A DNA stretch of 64,000 bases from Prorocentrum cordatum (Eukaryota; Sar; Dinophyceae; Prorocentrales; Prorocentraceae). A program made the position numbers and the translations under genes. Shown piece after piece: positions 11,640-22,020 of the stretch. The stretch spans positions 1-64,000 of the forward strand of contig CAUYUJ010014264.1 of assembly GCA_963575745.1 (NCBI GenBank), given 5' to 3'. The notes under the pieces are model-generated. The model saw only the letters and a list, made by a program, of their open reading frames with translations, was not told where the DNA came from and ran no database searches. Positions within the stretch are counted from its first letter, which is position 1. Every line of letters begins with the position of its first letter.

Positions 11640-12190
11640 TACCTCTTGGTGCTCTTTTGTGGCCTTGTGGTGGCATCTTGGCCTGTCTGCAGGCCAGATC
11701 CGGTCGCCTCGAGGCATCTTGGGCCAAGTTTTGGGGCCTCTTGGTTCTCTTGGGGGTCCCTCAGGGCCTCTTGGGCTGTTCTTGGGGCAGGCCGGGGGCG
11801 CCTCTGGACTCCGTCTTGGAGCCGTCTGGGGGCCCTCTTGGGCTGTCTTGGGGGCTTCGTAGGCTGTTGTTGGACCCTCTTCGACCCTTCTTGGGAGCCC
11901 CTTTGGGCGTCTGGGCGCGATATTGAAGGTTTCTTTGCCCGTCTGGGACGTTGTGAAAACCGAATAGGCGAGCGTGCGAAAAATATTGTTTTTTGAAGGG
12001 AATGGGACGATTTCTGTTTATTGGGACCCTCTTGGGGCGTCTTGGCAGCTTCGGAGGCCGCCTGGAGGCCATCGTGGGCGTCTAGGGGCGATATTTCGGC
12101 GAATCGTGGCCCCTGGGACCGTCTGGGGAGCGTTGTGGTGCCCTCTTGGCCAGCTTTGGAGCCCTCCGCTCCCCCGTGGTGCGTTCGGTC
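11640..12190 (+). repeat. CTTGGGG minisatellite block 2
   Basis: CTTGGGGCC variants, with an internal conserved segment GCGAGCGTGCGAAAAATATT and GAAGGGAATGGGACGAT near 11970-12010. Both recur in other blocks (8.7, 46.7 and 51.8 kb). Confidence 0.75.
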
Positions 12191-12247
12191 CGGGGTCGCG
12201 CTCGGCCCGGGGGGGGTCGAATTGCCGGTTTGGGGTCCCATCGGGGG

Positions 12248-12460
12248 GGGGATTATGGGGGGGGTAATCTCACACGCCTCGAGACCCGCAAGGGGTCGGC
12301 GGATGACGGGAAGCGCCTCCGGCGTGCACCGTTGGTTCAGGGGCTTAATTTTCTCTAACTAACTAAGGGGTACCGATCGCATCCCGCACCTCGCTGGGGG
12401 GGGGTTATGGGCGTGGATAATCTCACACGCCTGGAGACCCACAAGGGGTCGGCGGATTCA
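12248..12460 (+). repeat. AATCTCACACGCCT direct repeats
   Basis: AATCTCACACGCCT with GGGGTCGGCGGAT occurs at 12266-12305 and 12419-12456. A third version is at 48268-48320. Confidence 0.6.
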
Positions 12461-12609
12461 CAAAGGGGAGCAGGGCGTCGTGTATTTTCGAGGGATCCTT
12501 GACACTCGGGCACCGCGCAGTCCCCTCCTGTTCGCACAAGCGTTCCAGTTTTGACGTTCCCATGTGATGCCACACCTGCAACGAACGTTCGAACATTCGC
12601 TTCCCGTTC

Positions 12610-13018
12610 TTGTCAGGTCAGGTTCACAAAGGGGAGCAGGGTGCAGCTGCGGCTTCCGTTGTGCTGCAGACAGCGCAGTGCGACGATGCGCGGCCTGGAG
12701 ATCCCACGGGGTGGCATGCGGAATTTCAGAAGTGCCCATTGTCATTCTCTTATCGCATCACTACACACGTCCGTATCGACCCCGCAAGCCTGGTTCGGGG
12801 TGTTCCTGGCTTGCCTGGCGACTCTGTGAATCGCATGGCGGATGAGGTGGAGTGGATCGTGTGGTGGTCGGCAGTCTGTCTCGAGGTATCTCTCTCGATC
12901 CCACAAAAGCCCCTCCTGCCAGGCGGTCGACTGTCGCCGCGGGCCCTGCTGAGGGCCGAGGCCGCGGGAGAGCTGCTCCCGGAGGCGCAGCGCAGGCCAG
13001 CTGCCAGGGCCAGAGCAT
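12610..13018 (+). CDS. Candidate coding region, unknown protein
   Basis: The frame is open for over 130 codons with varied, globular-protein-like composition (TGWHAEFQKCPLSFSYRITT; NRMADEVEWIVWWSAVCLEV), then an arginine/alanine-rich helix-like C-terminal part. It runs into the F3 element at 13019, where coding is unlikely to continue. GT and AG sites are frequent, so the exact exon ends are not set. No family is recognised, but this is among the most protein-like frames in the window. Confidence 0.5.
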
Positions 13019-13093
13019 CCCAGACCCCCGACGTCATGATAACCCCGTAACTTATCCCCCTCCTCTTCCTCCTCATCCTCCTCCCTCCTCCTC

Positions 13094-13127
<34 letters not shown>

Positions 13128-13331
13128 CTCTTTCTCCTCCTCCTCCTCCTCCTCCTCCTCCTGCTCCACCTCCTCCTATTCCTATTATTCCTCCTCCTCC
13201 TCCTCCCCGGGACCGGGTTTTCATTCCGAGTCGGTTTCTGACGGGCCGGAGGCCTGGTAGGGGGCCCCCCGATGCCGAAAAGAGCGAGAACCTTCCCGCC
13301 GTGGCTCTGTCATGACTCGAGGGGGTCTGGG
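13019..13331 (+). mobile_element. F3 element, forward, with TCC insertion
   Basis: The termini are CCCAGACCCCCGACGTC and GGGGGTCTGGG. The core CGAGTCGGTTTCTGACGG and GAGGCCTGG matches 34451-34637. A TCC tract (13055-13206) sits immediately before CCCGGGACCGG, enlarging the copy from about 185 to 313 bp. Confidence 0.75.
13055..13206. repeat. TCC microsatellite inside F3
   Basis: Imperfect TCC tract lying within an F3 element. Confidence 0.9.
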
Positions 13332-13368
13332 ATTGGGGGGCGAGGTGGCAGAGGCCGAAAGGGACTTG

Positions 13369-13501
13369 GCATCGCTCGGACGTGTGCATTTTTTCTTCGG
13401 CGAGGACAATTGAGGAGCATCCTTGGTCATTTGGCGAAAAAACCACGCACGATACCCCCCCCCCAAAAAAAACAGGGAATGGACGTCCGAGCGATGGCGA
13501 G
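13369..13501 (+). mobile_element. F1 introner-like element, copy 2 (GAG end)
   Basis: GCATCGCTCGGACGTG to ACGTCCGAGCGATGGCGAG. It is enlarged by a C8 run. It lies between two F3 copies. Confidence 0.85.
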
Positions 13502-13831
13502 GGTCTCGACCCACTCCCCGGGACTGGGCTTTCATTCCGAGTCGGTTTCTGGCGGGCCGGAGGCCTTGTACCGACTGGACGTAAGAGTGACCTTTCGCTG
13601 GAGTGACCTTTGGTGCGGGCGCAGATGGGTCCCCAGATGGCTGAAAACGAGGCAGGAACAGCGGCTTGCGCGCCCAGGATTGCTCCCCCCGCGGCCCCCA
13701 AAAAGACGCGCACCAAAGGTCACTCTTACCCAGGGTCACTCTTGCGTGTAGCCGATTGTGGGGGCCCCCCGATGCCGAAAAGAGCAAGAACCCTCCCGCC
13801 GTGACTCTTTCATGACTCGAGGGGGTCTGGG
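13502..13831 (+). mobile_element. F3 element, forward, split by a nested element
   Basis: This F3 copy has the GGGGGTCTGGG right end and the CGAGTCGGTTTCTGGCGG core. The copy at 13019 is uninterrupted between GAGGCCTGGTA and GGGGGCCCCCCGATGCC; here 185 bp (13571-13755) intervene. The left terminus is truncated at the F1 boundary. Confidence 0.75.
13571..13755 (+). mobile_element. GAGTGACC terminal-inverted-repeat element
   Basis: It begins CCGACTGGACGTAAGAGTGA and ends CTCTTGCGTGTAGCCGA. About 45 bp at each end pair (GAGTGACCTTTGGTGCG with CGCACCAAAGGTCACTC). TTGT flanks both sides (13566-13569 and 13756-13759), a candidate 4-bp target duplication. It is a non-autonomous DNA transposon by structure. 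Confidence 0.7.
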
Positions 13832-13928
13832 ATTGGGGGGGCGCGGTGCAAGAGGCCGAGAGGGAGCACGGAGGAGAGGAGAGACGGGCGCGGGCGGTGG
13901 GCGACAGGGGACAGGGCGGGCGGATTTG

Positions 13929-14054
13929 GCATCGCTCGGACGTGTGCATTTTCTCTCGGCGAGGACCATCGAGGAGCATCCCTGATCATTCAATGAAAAA
14001 ACCACGCACGAAACAAAAGAAAACACAGGGAATGGACGTCCGAGCGATGGCCAG
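13929..14054 (+). mobile_element. F1 introner-like element, copy 3
   Basis: GCATCGCTCGGACGTG to ACGTCCGAGCGATGGCCAG. Confidence 0.9.
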
Positions 14055-14335
14055 CGGGCGTGCGGGAGGCCTTGGGCGGACCGCGTGGGGGGCGCCCAGA
14101 GGCCCCGTGGGCCCCTGGGAGCCCTCTCGGAGGCCCCGTGGGCTCCCGGCCCGGGGTGCTCTCCGGAAGGCCTCGCGGGGAGTGCGCCGGGGGAGGCCTC
14201 GTGGGCCCTCAGAGAGGGCAGGGGAGAAGTGCGGGCGGAGGGGGGCAGGGGGAGTTCGACGCAGCTGCTTGGGCTCTGGCACGCCTCTCCTCGATGGGCG
14301 CGTGCCTTTCCCTGCAGCATCGCAGGATCCTCCCT
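14055..14335 (+). CDS. Candidate exon after F1 copy 3
   Basis: It starts directly after the element's CAG, and two frames are open. The phase-0 frame reads GGAQRPRGPLGALSEAPWAP and then EGLAGSAPGEASWALREGRG: glycine/proline/alanine-rich but not repetitive. The right limit is not clear (TTTCCCTGCAG occurs at 14309-14319). No family is recognised. Confidence 0.35.
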
Positions 14336-14624
14336 CTCTCCTCCGCCTCATGCTCCTCATACTTTCACTCGTTCTTTCCTTTTTATTCTCTCTCTCTCTC
14401 TCTCTTGCTCACTCTTCCCCGGTGGGCAGGAGATTGGGTGGTGTGCCGCCTTCCTCTCCCCCCGAACCCCGCCGCTTTTGTGCCTTCCCTGTCCCTCCCC
14501 TTTGCCCTTCTCGTTGGCTGAGGCCTGCGGGACGCGACCAGCCCTTGGACCTCCGATGCCTCCAGTGGCGGGCGCTAGGCGCCCGAACGCACCTGGCTTC
14601 AGGCCGCTCGCTCATCTCATCACC

Positions 14625-14752
14625 TCCTCCTCCTGCTCCTCCTACTCCTCCTCCTACTCCTACTCCTACTACTACTCCTCATCAACCTCCTCCTCCTCCT
14701 CCTCCTCCTCCTCCTCCTCCTCCTCCTCCTCCTCCTCCTCCTCCCCCTCCCT
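14625..14752. repeat. TCC/TAC microsatellite
   Basis: Imperfect TCC triplets with TAC variants. Confidence 0.9.
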
Positions 14753-14809
14753 GGGAATTCAGAAATACCTGCTCTCAACGACCGGCGGGTATCGAATCTG
14801 ACTTCGTCG

Positions 14810-15200
14810 TTGCTCCTCCTCCTCCTCCTCTCCTCCTCCTCCTCCTCCTCCTCCTTCTCCTCCTCCTCCTCCTCCTCCCTCCCTCCCCCTCCCTCCTCCT
14901 CCTCCTCCTCCTCCTCCTCCTCCTCCTCCTCTCCTCCTCCTCCTCCTCCTCCTCCTCCTCCTCCTCCTCCTCCTCCTCCTCCTCCTCCTCCTCCTCCTTT
15001 TTTTCTTCCTCCTCCTCCTCCTCCTCTTCCTCCTCCTCCGCCTCCTCCGCCTCCTCCGCCTCCTCCGCCTTCTGCGCCTCCTCCGCCTCCTCCGCCTCCG
15101 CCGTTTACTCCGCCTCCTCCTCCTCCTCCTCCTCCTCATCCTCATCCTCATCATCATCATCATCATCATCATCCCTCCTGCTCCTCCTCCTCCTCCTCCT
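14810..15200. repeat. TCC, CGC and ATC triplet tract
   Basis: TCC triplets pass into CCTCCG and then CATCAT. The 637-codon frame across it is poly-serine/poly-proline and is not taken as a gene. Confidence 0.9.
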
Positions 15201-15473
15201 CCCCATCCTCCGTGTCGGTGGATCGAGTTTCGGCCGCGCACGCCAGACAGCGTCCAGCCGATGCTGTTGTTGCTTCCGATCTGATTGTTTCCAAAGAGTT
15301 GTCGGCACGCAGTTGGCGCGCCTCCAGATCGGGTTTGCTACTTCCTCGCGCTGGATGTGCGTGTGTGGTCCATGCATGCGTGCATCTGTTCGCGCATTCG
15401 GTAAAACAGGGATCCTTAAAAGGGCCCCGCTGTCATCCCCACCTCCCATGGCCGATGGCCGACGAGGCGCCAG

Positions 15474-15645
15474 CTTGAGGCGAAGGCGCAGGCCGCAGAG
15501 CGGAAGGCCCGCGAGGCCGCGGCGGAGCGAGCGGGCAGCAAGCTGCCGTTCCCCCCCAGCCGCGCGCGAACCCCTCCCCCCGTGCCACGGTCGATGCCTG
15601 GCGACGGGCGCCAGGGGTCGGGGAGCCCAGTCAGAGGAGGAGAAG
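15474..15645 (+). CDS. Candidate exon, alanine/glutamate-rich helix
   Basis: The segment is bounded by GCGCCAG (acceptor-like, 15467-15473) and GT at 15646 (donor-like). The frame reads LEAKAQAAERKAREAAAERA, a charged helix or coiled-coil type, then a proline/arginine-rich part (LPFPPSRARTPPPVPRSMPG). 57 codons plus one base. It is one of the clearest coding-like islands. No family can be named from this piece. Confidence 0.5.
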
Positions 15646-15666
15646 GTACTGACTCTGCTACCCCTC

Positions 15667-15745
15667 CGTCGTCACCACGGCTGGATTCGCCTCGGAATCC
15701 GGTTCAGAACGCACCCACGGAGACGTCTGGGGAGTAGCGGCGTAC
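15667..15745 (+). repeat. CGTCACCACGG dispersed repeat, copy 1
   Basis: CGTCACCACGGCTGGATTCG followed by CAGAACGCACCCA. Versions occur at 36788-36860 and 57037-57100 in the same orientation. Confidence 0.55.
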
Positions 15746-15954
15746 GCATCTTTTGTTAGTTTCTTCACCCACGGCGCACGGCGGTGGCAAGTCCAAGGCT
15801 TCGTGTTCGGTGGGCAGGGGGGGCGAGCATGAGAACGGGGTTGAGATGAGGAGGAGGCGGCGGAGGAGGGGGACGAGGAGGACCAGTATAAACCCAAGGC
15901 TCATCACCGATGTTGCAATAGAGCCTCCCTTCAGGTTCCCTCTTCATGGGTCCC

Positions 15955-16250
15955 TGTGAGAACTTATTTTCAACTTATTCCCCACATCCTAAGTGGGGTT
16001 CTTGTTTTCTCTGGGCACCCCACGCAGTCCTGTCACACACCCTCTCTCCCTCGTCACCACTCACCCTCAGTCACTCCTTCACTCATCATCTTCATCAATC
16101 ACACACTCACTTACACTCACACTCACTCAACCACACGCTCAAACACTCACGTCTTATCGTCACCATAATCATCATCACACACTCACTCATTCACTCACTC
16201 ACCATCATCATTCACTCACTCATCATTTCGTCATCACTCACCCCCTGGCA
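15955..16250. repeat. Degenerate CACTCACTCA tract
   Basis: CACTCA, CACACT and CATCAT variants. Confidence 0.8.
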
Positions 16251-16260
16251 TGACAATGGA

Positions 16261-16964
16261 GGATGTCTCAGGCGGGAGCCTCGTCTGTGAGTGAATTGCG
16301 AGGAAGTCTCAGGCGGGAGCCCCCTCCCTAAGGGGCCCGCACTTGATGTTCGAATCCGAGGCGGGTCATCGGCATCCTGTAACTGTCGTCTTTTTTGGGC
16401 TCCTCAGGCCTGAATAAACAGGAAGTATCAGGCGGGAGCCTCGTCTGTGAGTGAATTGCGAGGAAGTCTCAGGCGGGAACTCCCTCCCTAAGGGGTCTGC
16501 ATTTGATGTTCGAATCCGAGACGGGTCATCGGCATCCTATAACTGTCGTCACCCTTGGGCTCCTCAGGCCTGAATATGGAGGAAGTATCAGGCGGGAGCC
16601 TCGTCTGTGGTTGAATTGTGATGAAGTCTCAGGCGGGAGCCCCCTCCCTAAAGGGACCGCGCTTCATGTTTGAATCCGGGCCGGGTCATCGGCATCCTAT
16701 AACTGTCGTCATGTTTGGGCTCCTCAGGCTTGTATATGGAGGATGTCTCAGGCGGGAGCCTCGTCTGTGAGTGAATTGCGAGGAAGTCTCAGGCGGGAGC
16801 CCCCTCCCTAAGGGGCCCGCACTTGATGTTCGAATCCGAGGCGGGTCATCGGCATCCTATAACTGCCGTCTTTTCTGGGCTCCTCAAGCCTGAACATGGA
16901 GGAAGTATCAGGCGGGAGCCTCGTCTGTGAGTGAATTGTGAGGAAGTCTCAGGCGGGAGCTCCC
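16261..16964 (+). repeat. 160-bp exact tandem repeat
   Basis: Units begin at 16261, 16421, 16581, 16741 and 16901 (the last is partial). Spacing is exactly 160 bp each time, so there are substitutions but no net indels. Each unit holds TCAGGCGGGAG twice (10 copies in total) and one TGTTCGAATCCG. Confidence 0.95.
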
Positions 16965-17164
16965 TCGTCCTCACCGTCGTCGTCGATGTCGGGTCGGCGT
17001 TTTGATTCTGGCGTCTGGGAGCCGTTCAGGGGTCCCGGGGCCGTCGGAGCTGTCCCAAAGGCTTCGCGAACTAGCGCGCGGTGGCCGAGGCGGCGACGGC
17101 GCCGAGGGACATCGATTTGCTTGCCCCGACCAGGGGGGAGGGGGGAGCACATGGAGAAAAAGTA

Positions 17165-17330
17165 GGGGAAGGATAACGACGGGGAAGGGATTGGAAGAGG
17201 GCGACGATGATGAGGAGGTGGAGAAGGAGACGGAGGAGGAGAAATAGAAGGAGGAGGGGAAGAATAGAAGGAGGAGGAGGAGGAAGAGGAGGAGGAGGAG
17301 GGCGAGCAGAGGGCGAGAGGAGGGTGTCTG
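17165..17330. repeat. GGA-rich imperfect tract
   Basis: GGAGGA and GAAGGA variants. Confidence 0.75.
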
Positions 17331-17465
17331 CCAGTGCGAAGAGAAAAGGGCTAAGGGCAAGCTGAACAGATTCTCATGCGGGGTCCTTCCGCCGGAGTAA
17401 TTTTCACTGCGGGAAGTGCCCCATTGAAACATAACCGTCTGATGGTTGACATGTTTGCCGAAACA

Positions 17466-17640
17466 CGCTTCCTGGGACTTCAACGCCGCGAATGAACGTA
17501 CCCGTTGCGTCCGGAAAATCCTCGTTCGGGCCAGAATTCCTTTCCTGGGACTTCAACACCGCGAAGGCGCGTGACTGTTGCGTCCTGATAATCCTAAGAG
17601 CCGCGCCAGAACACCATGCTTGGAACCCTACGAATCCGTG
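17466..17640. repeat. About 76-bp direct duplication
   Basis: CCTGGGACTTCAAC followed by CCGCGAA occurs at about 17471 and 17547, with similar downstream sequence (GTTGCGTCC). Confidence 0.65.
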
Positions 17641-17689
17641 AAATTTCTGCCAACGTTTAAGACGAATGCCGAGCAGATGCGCGACGCCG

Positions 17690-18450
17690 AGCAGAACGAC
17701 GGATCGCAGCATAACGACTACTACATCAACGTATGCGCAGCAATGCAGGAATCAGCAGCACGACGATACACAGCATAGTGGACGCCAGCGGCACGCTGCT
17801 GATCAGCACGACGGAGTGCGGTATATCGGTTCGTGCTCCCATGCTTGCGTGGCACGACGGTCACCACCAGCACGACGATGAGCACTGCGGCGGGCTGCTG
17901 CACTACGACGGGCTCCAGCGTGCGTTTAGGCTGGTGTGTTCGACTGAGGTTCCTCCCACTTGGGCAACCTTCAGCTGTGCGACTCTGACGGGCGCAACGG
18001 ACCGCAGTATAGTGGTTCTCTCTTCCCTTGTCGCGCCGTGCTGCGGTCACCAGCAGCACAACGATGACCAACACGACGAGCTCCAGCTGTGCAACGCTGT
18101 CGACCGCGACGGAGTGCAGCACAGCGACTCCTACATCGACTTGCGCATCGCACGTCGCCAGCATGACGGGCACCATGCGCAGCCAGAATGAGTTCAGCAT
18201 ACCGACTCCTACGCAGTACGACGGTCACCAGCAGCACGACGACGAGCAGCACGACGAGCTCCAGCAGTACATTTGTGAGCAGCACGGGTTCTAGCAGCGC
18301 GAGGGTCACCAGATGTGTGACGATGAAGAGCACGACGGGTTCCAGCAGTTCCGCGCTGAACAGCGCGATGGGGTGCTACGAATGACTCCTATATCCACGT
18401 CTGTCTAGCGCTACGGTTACCAGCAGTACGACGATAAGCAGCACTTTTGG
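17690..18450. repeat. CAGCAGCACGACGA degenerate repeats
   Basis: GGTCACCAGCAGCACGACGA with CACGACGAGCTCCAGC recurs at about 17870, 18045, 18222, 18306 and 18414, at irregular spacing of roughly 85-175 bp. The valine/leucine-rich frames on the reverse strand follow from it. Confidence 0.7.
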
Positions 18451-18733
18451 TTACAGATGTCCCGTGTTGACCAGCGCAGAGGAGCACAGCACACATACGG
18501 CGTGACAGTCCCAACGATCGCCGTATGGACAGGATGTTCTCCGACACCTACTCCGTGCAGCCCCAGTGCGGCCAGGCAATCGCGCAGCCGCGTAGCCGCC
18601 GTCGCTTCCGCAACGGGGGGCATTCACCTAAGCAGCCCCAGTCGCGGCTGCCGCTGCAGCCCATGCAGCCTCAGGCAGCCTCAGGACGGCTGGGGCTCTC
18701 CAAATGGGCCTTTGGGGGCTGCATGTCTGATCT

Positions 18734-19184
18734 GTGTGTTCGGGGTCCTCTCTGGTGGGACGGGCGCTAGTATTTCCAATGTTCCGCTTACAGGTTCCTG
18801 ACAGGATTTGCCCTCAGGACCCGCGAGGGATCGCCAACACGACGAGGGGCCGTACGACGGCTACCGATGCGCCAGCCCTCGTGTTCCTCACGCAGCATGT
18901 GATGAAGGCCACCCAGCCTGTCGCGTGCCCGGGCGACGAGGCTCTGAGCGGGCTTCGCCTCCTCCTCCTGCGCTTCCCTCCCTCCCTCCCTCCTTCTCCG
19001 TGTGCTTCGACCGTGTCGCGTGAGCTCCTCGCCGATGAGGGAGCGGCCTCCCGTGCGCGTGAGGAGGGAGGTCTCCCCGTGTGGGGGCGGAGGGCGCCCC
19101 GTGTTGCGATGAGCCAGCACTCTCGTGCGAGGCAGTCCTCTCGAGCGGGTCCGCTTCTCTTCTCCATGGTTTCAGGCCTCCCTT
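18734..19184 (+). CDS. Candidate coding region, unknown protein
   Basis: The open frame includes APALVFLTQHVMKATQPVAC, then a leucine/proline-rich part (partly from TCCC triplets) and a charged segment (SRELLADEGAASRAREEGGL). It runs into F3 at 19188. It is non-repetitive outside the short TCCC run. No family is recognised; exon limits are unknown. Confidence 0.35.
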
Positions 19185-19187
19185 CCC

Positions 19188-19372
19188 CGGACATCCGGCT
19201 GCTCAAATTTTTTTCGATGAGTGGCTCCGGAGGTCCGGACCACTTCCCCGGGACCGGTTTCTCGTCTTGAATTGTCGTTTGACGCTCCCGAGGCCCGGCG
19301 AGGGCCCCCGAAGGCCGAAAACTGCCCAAATCCCGCCGCTCCAATTTTTTGGGAGCGTCGGATCTCAGGGTC
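19188..19372 (+). mobile_element. F3 element, forward, diverged
   Basis: It has CCGGACATCCGGCTGC and GAGGTCCGGACCACTTCCCC, the core GGGACCGGTTTCTCGTC and GGCCGAAAA. The right end is less conserved. Confidence 0.6.
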
Positions 19373-19555
19373 CCTCCTTCACCCCCGCCTTTTGCTACAC
19401 GCTGCGCCTGCCGAAAGACTCCCCCGCTCCTTATGCAGTGTGTCGTGGTGTTTGCCCGTGGTCCAGGGCAGCCGGGCTCGGCCGCTCGGGGTCGTGCCCC
19501 GGACGTCCTTGACAGGCGCGAGCCCTTGCGCCACAGTTGGTTGACAGGTTCCCGC

Positions 19556-19745
19556 CCCTCCTCTTTCTCTTCCTCCTCCCTCCTCCTCCCTCCTCCTCCC
19601 TCCTCCTCCCTCCCTCCTCCTCCCTCCCTCCTCCTACCTCCTCCTCCTACGCCTCCGCCCTCCTCCTTTTCCTCCTCCTCCTCCTCCTCCTCCTCCTCCT
19701 CCTCCTCCTCCTCCTCCTCTCCGTCCTGCCCCTCCTCTCCGTCCT
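19556..19745. repeat. TCC/CCTCCC microsatellite
   Basis: Imperfect TCC triplets. Confidence 0.9.
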
Positions 19746-19761
19746 GCCTCCCTTTCCCCTT

Positions 19762-19873
19762 CTAGGGGGACCGAACAACGACACAAACATAAAAACTCTG
19801 AGGTCCGCGCGGATTTCGTGGGTCCGCGCGGACCTCCGAGTTTTTCTGTTTGTGCCATCGTTCGTTCCCCTAG
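19762..19873. mobile_element. CCGCGCGGA fold-back element, short
   Basis: A near-complete palindrome. CTAGGGGGACCGAACAACG pairs with CGTTCGTTCCCCTAG, and the arms meet at GGTCCGCGCGGA. GTCCTGCCTCCCTTTCC precedes it and recurs right after it (a possible target duplication or a local repeat). Confidence 0.75.
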
Positions 19874-19879
19874 TCCTGC

Positions 19880-20380
19880 CTCCCTTTCCTCTTCCTCCGC
19901 GTCTCTTCTAATTGTGCGCGCGGGCAGCGCGTGCGGGCGTGGCTCACGGACGCGGTCTGACCGACCCCTCGGGCCGCTCTTGCCGCCCGGGGCGCGCCAT
20001 CTCGCCCCGTGGGCTCGGCCCTCCGATGCTGCGGGGCACTGTCGTGCCTCATCAATTCAGTTGTATCGTTTACAGTTTAGATTGGCGGGTGCTTGCGCCC
20101 ATCTCTGCATATACCGGCCGGCAGGCGTGCTAGCACTGCGCCCTTTTGCCCCGTGGTTTCGTCCCTCCTCCTCTTGCTCCCGCCCCCCGTGCGATATAAA
20201 CCAGGGCTGTGTTCTTTTGTTTCGATCTTCCGCAAGACCGTATGGTCTTCAAGTTGTTCGGTGCATTGTGCGCTGTCCTTACGCCTGTTGTGGTGTGATT
20301 CCTGTTTCTATGAATGGTCGATTGGACCGCTTGGGATGCACGCACTGCGCTACTGTCTGTCCCTCTCGCCTCGCTCGTGT
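19880..20380. other. Unassigned stretch
   Basis: Mixed composition; no confident gene or element. Confidence 0.35.
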
Positions 20381-20386
20381 CCTTTC

Positions 20387-20512
20387 CTCCTCCTATCCTC
20401 CTCCTCCTCCTCCTCCTCCTCCTCCTCCTCCTCCTCCTCCTCCTCCTGCCACTGCTGCTGCTCCTCCTCCTCCTCCTCCTCCGCCGCCTCCTCCTCCTCT
20501 TCCTCCCTGTCC
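20387..20512. repeat. TCC microsatellite
   Basis: Nearly pure TCC with TGC variants. Confidence 0.95.
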
Positions 20513-20811
20513 TCTGCTGATTTCCCCGTTGCGGCGCGCTAGGAATTAGGGGTATGTTCCTACGAGTTGCTTCGTACTGTGCTGTGGCTCCTTGATTGCT
20601 TCTGTGTGTGTGCCAGGGTATATGACTGATCGGTCGGATCGTCAGGGGATGCACGCACAGCATGTTCATACATATGGATTGGCAACGCTGTCTCTGTTTC
20701 GCGCTCTGTTTGCACTTGGCTCGCGGTGCGAACGGCACGAGCACGAACTACAGGGCCAACACCGCGTACCATGCGGATGCTTGCGTGGGTGAAAAAATAA
20801 ACGTTTCAGAC

Positions 20812-21031
20812 GAATGCGCGCGGCGTTAGGGCGAGAGGCACATTTTGAGAAAAGAACCGCCGTTCATCCTAGAAGCTGGTGCAATAAGAGGAATGTGCGC
20901 GGCGCCCAGGCGAGGGCCGCATTTCGAAAGCCATGTGCCCTCCGTCCTTGAATCTGCACGACGCACGTACGCGTCAATAAGAGCGACAACAACATTTTTA
21001 GAACGGCCCGCCTTCCATCCTCGAAGCTGTC
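20812..21031 (+). repeat. About 78-bp degenerate tandem repeat
   Basis: Units around GAATGCGCGCGGCG and CCGTTCATCCTAGAAGCTG recur at about 20890 and 20975 with decay. Confidence 0.5.
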
Positions 21032-21142
21032 CAGCTCAAGCTTCAGGATCATAGATCGTGTGGAAGTGTCAAGGCGCAACGCCCGGCCCGCCCTACCCGC
21101 ACGCCTGGGGGTGCGACATGGAGGAGTGACTGATAAGACAAG

Positions 21143-21182
21143 GAATCGAGGAGGAGGAGGAGGAGGAGGAGGAGGAGAAGGA
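21143..21182. repeat. GGA microsatellite
   Basis: Short GGA run. Confidence 0.9.
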
Positions 21183-21389
21183 ACAGGGGAAGGAGAAGAG
21201 TGGGAATGGGCAGAATGAGTAGGAGGATGTGCATGTGGTACCACCAGGAGGAGAAAGCAGGCTGAAGAAGAACAAGAAACGAAAAGGGAAGCGATGAAGA
21301 CATGGTGGGTTGAAAAACAAGTGTCCATGGCAAAATCGAGCACGATCATCCCCTGTAGACGCGAGTGGTATTATTTTTCATGCTGACAC

Positions 21390-21712
21390 GTGCATGCGAA
21401 GCCCCCGAAGGCCAAGCAGAAGTTGCCAATGGAATCGAAGTACGCATTCTCGCTCTCACAATGGAGAGGATATTTGCGGCTGTACTGCAACGAAACGTGG
21501 AATAATGTTAGAGCCAGCAGCATCCTGCGCACAATCATCCCAGGCCCACGAGGTTGCATGCGGATGGCGGCGTTCCCCCCGTATGGGCGGGGCTCAGTTC
21601 TAGCGTACTGTACCGCATGCATGTATGTCTGTTCATGCCGTCCTCCACTCCTTTGCCTGCGGCGGGTTGCCATCACTCTTCCACTGAATTGCTGCGAAGT
21701 GGCACAGCTGAC
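21390..21712 (+). CDS. Possible coding region, unknown
   Basis: The frame from 21390 reads MESKYAFSLSQWRGYLRLYC after a lysine-rich start and stays protein-like up to the GGA tract, where it becomes poly-glutamate. The reverse strand is also open with plausible composition, so the strand is not certain. No family is recognised. Confidence 0.25.
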
Positions 21713-21713
21713 G

Positions 21714-21900
21714 GAGGAGGAGGAGGAGGAGGAGGAGGAGGAGGAGGAGGAGGAGGAGGAGGAGGAGGAGCAGTGGCAGCAGGGAGGAGGAGGAGGAGGA
21801 GGAGGAGGAGGAGGAGGAGGAGGAGGAGGAGGAGGAGGACGAGGTGGAGGAGGAGGAGGAGGATAGGAGGAGGATAGGAGGAGGAGGAGGAGGGGAAGGA
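21714..21900. repeat. GGA microsatellite
   Basis: About 190 bp, nearly pure GGA. Confidence 0.95.
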
Positions 21901-22020
21901 CGACGGCGACGAAGATCAGAGGGGCGAGCACTGGAACCGAGGGCAGAAGGAGGCCGACGGCGCAGAGGAGAGGGCCGAGGACGGGGGTGGGGACCATCCC
22001 TGCTGCCACCCCTGGCCGTG

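Noticed and set aside
13846-15759. 637-codon forward open frame
   Set aside because: Most of it is poly-serine/proline from TCC tracts plus an F1 element and F3 sequence. Only sub-segments (14055-14335, and 15474-15645 in another frame) look coding.
16335-16370. TGTTCGAATCCG resembling a tRNA T-loop in each 160-bp unit
   Set aside because: The flanking bases do not form a T-stem, and no acceptor or anticodon stem is found, so no tRNA is called.
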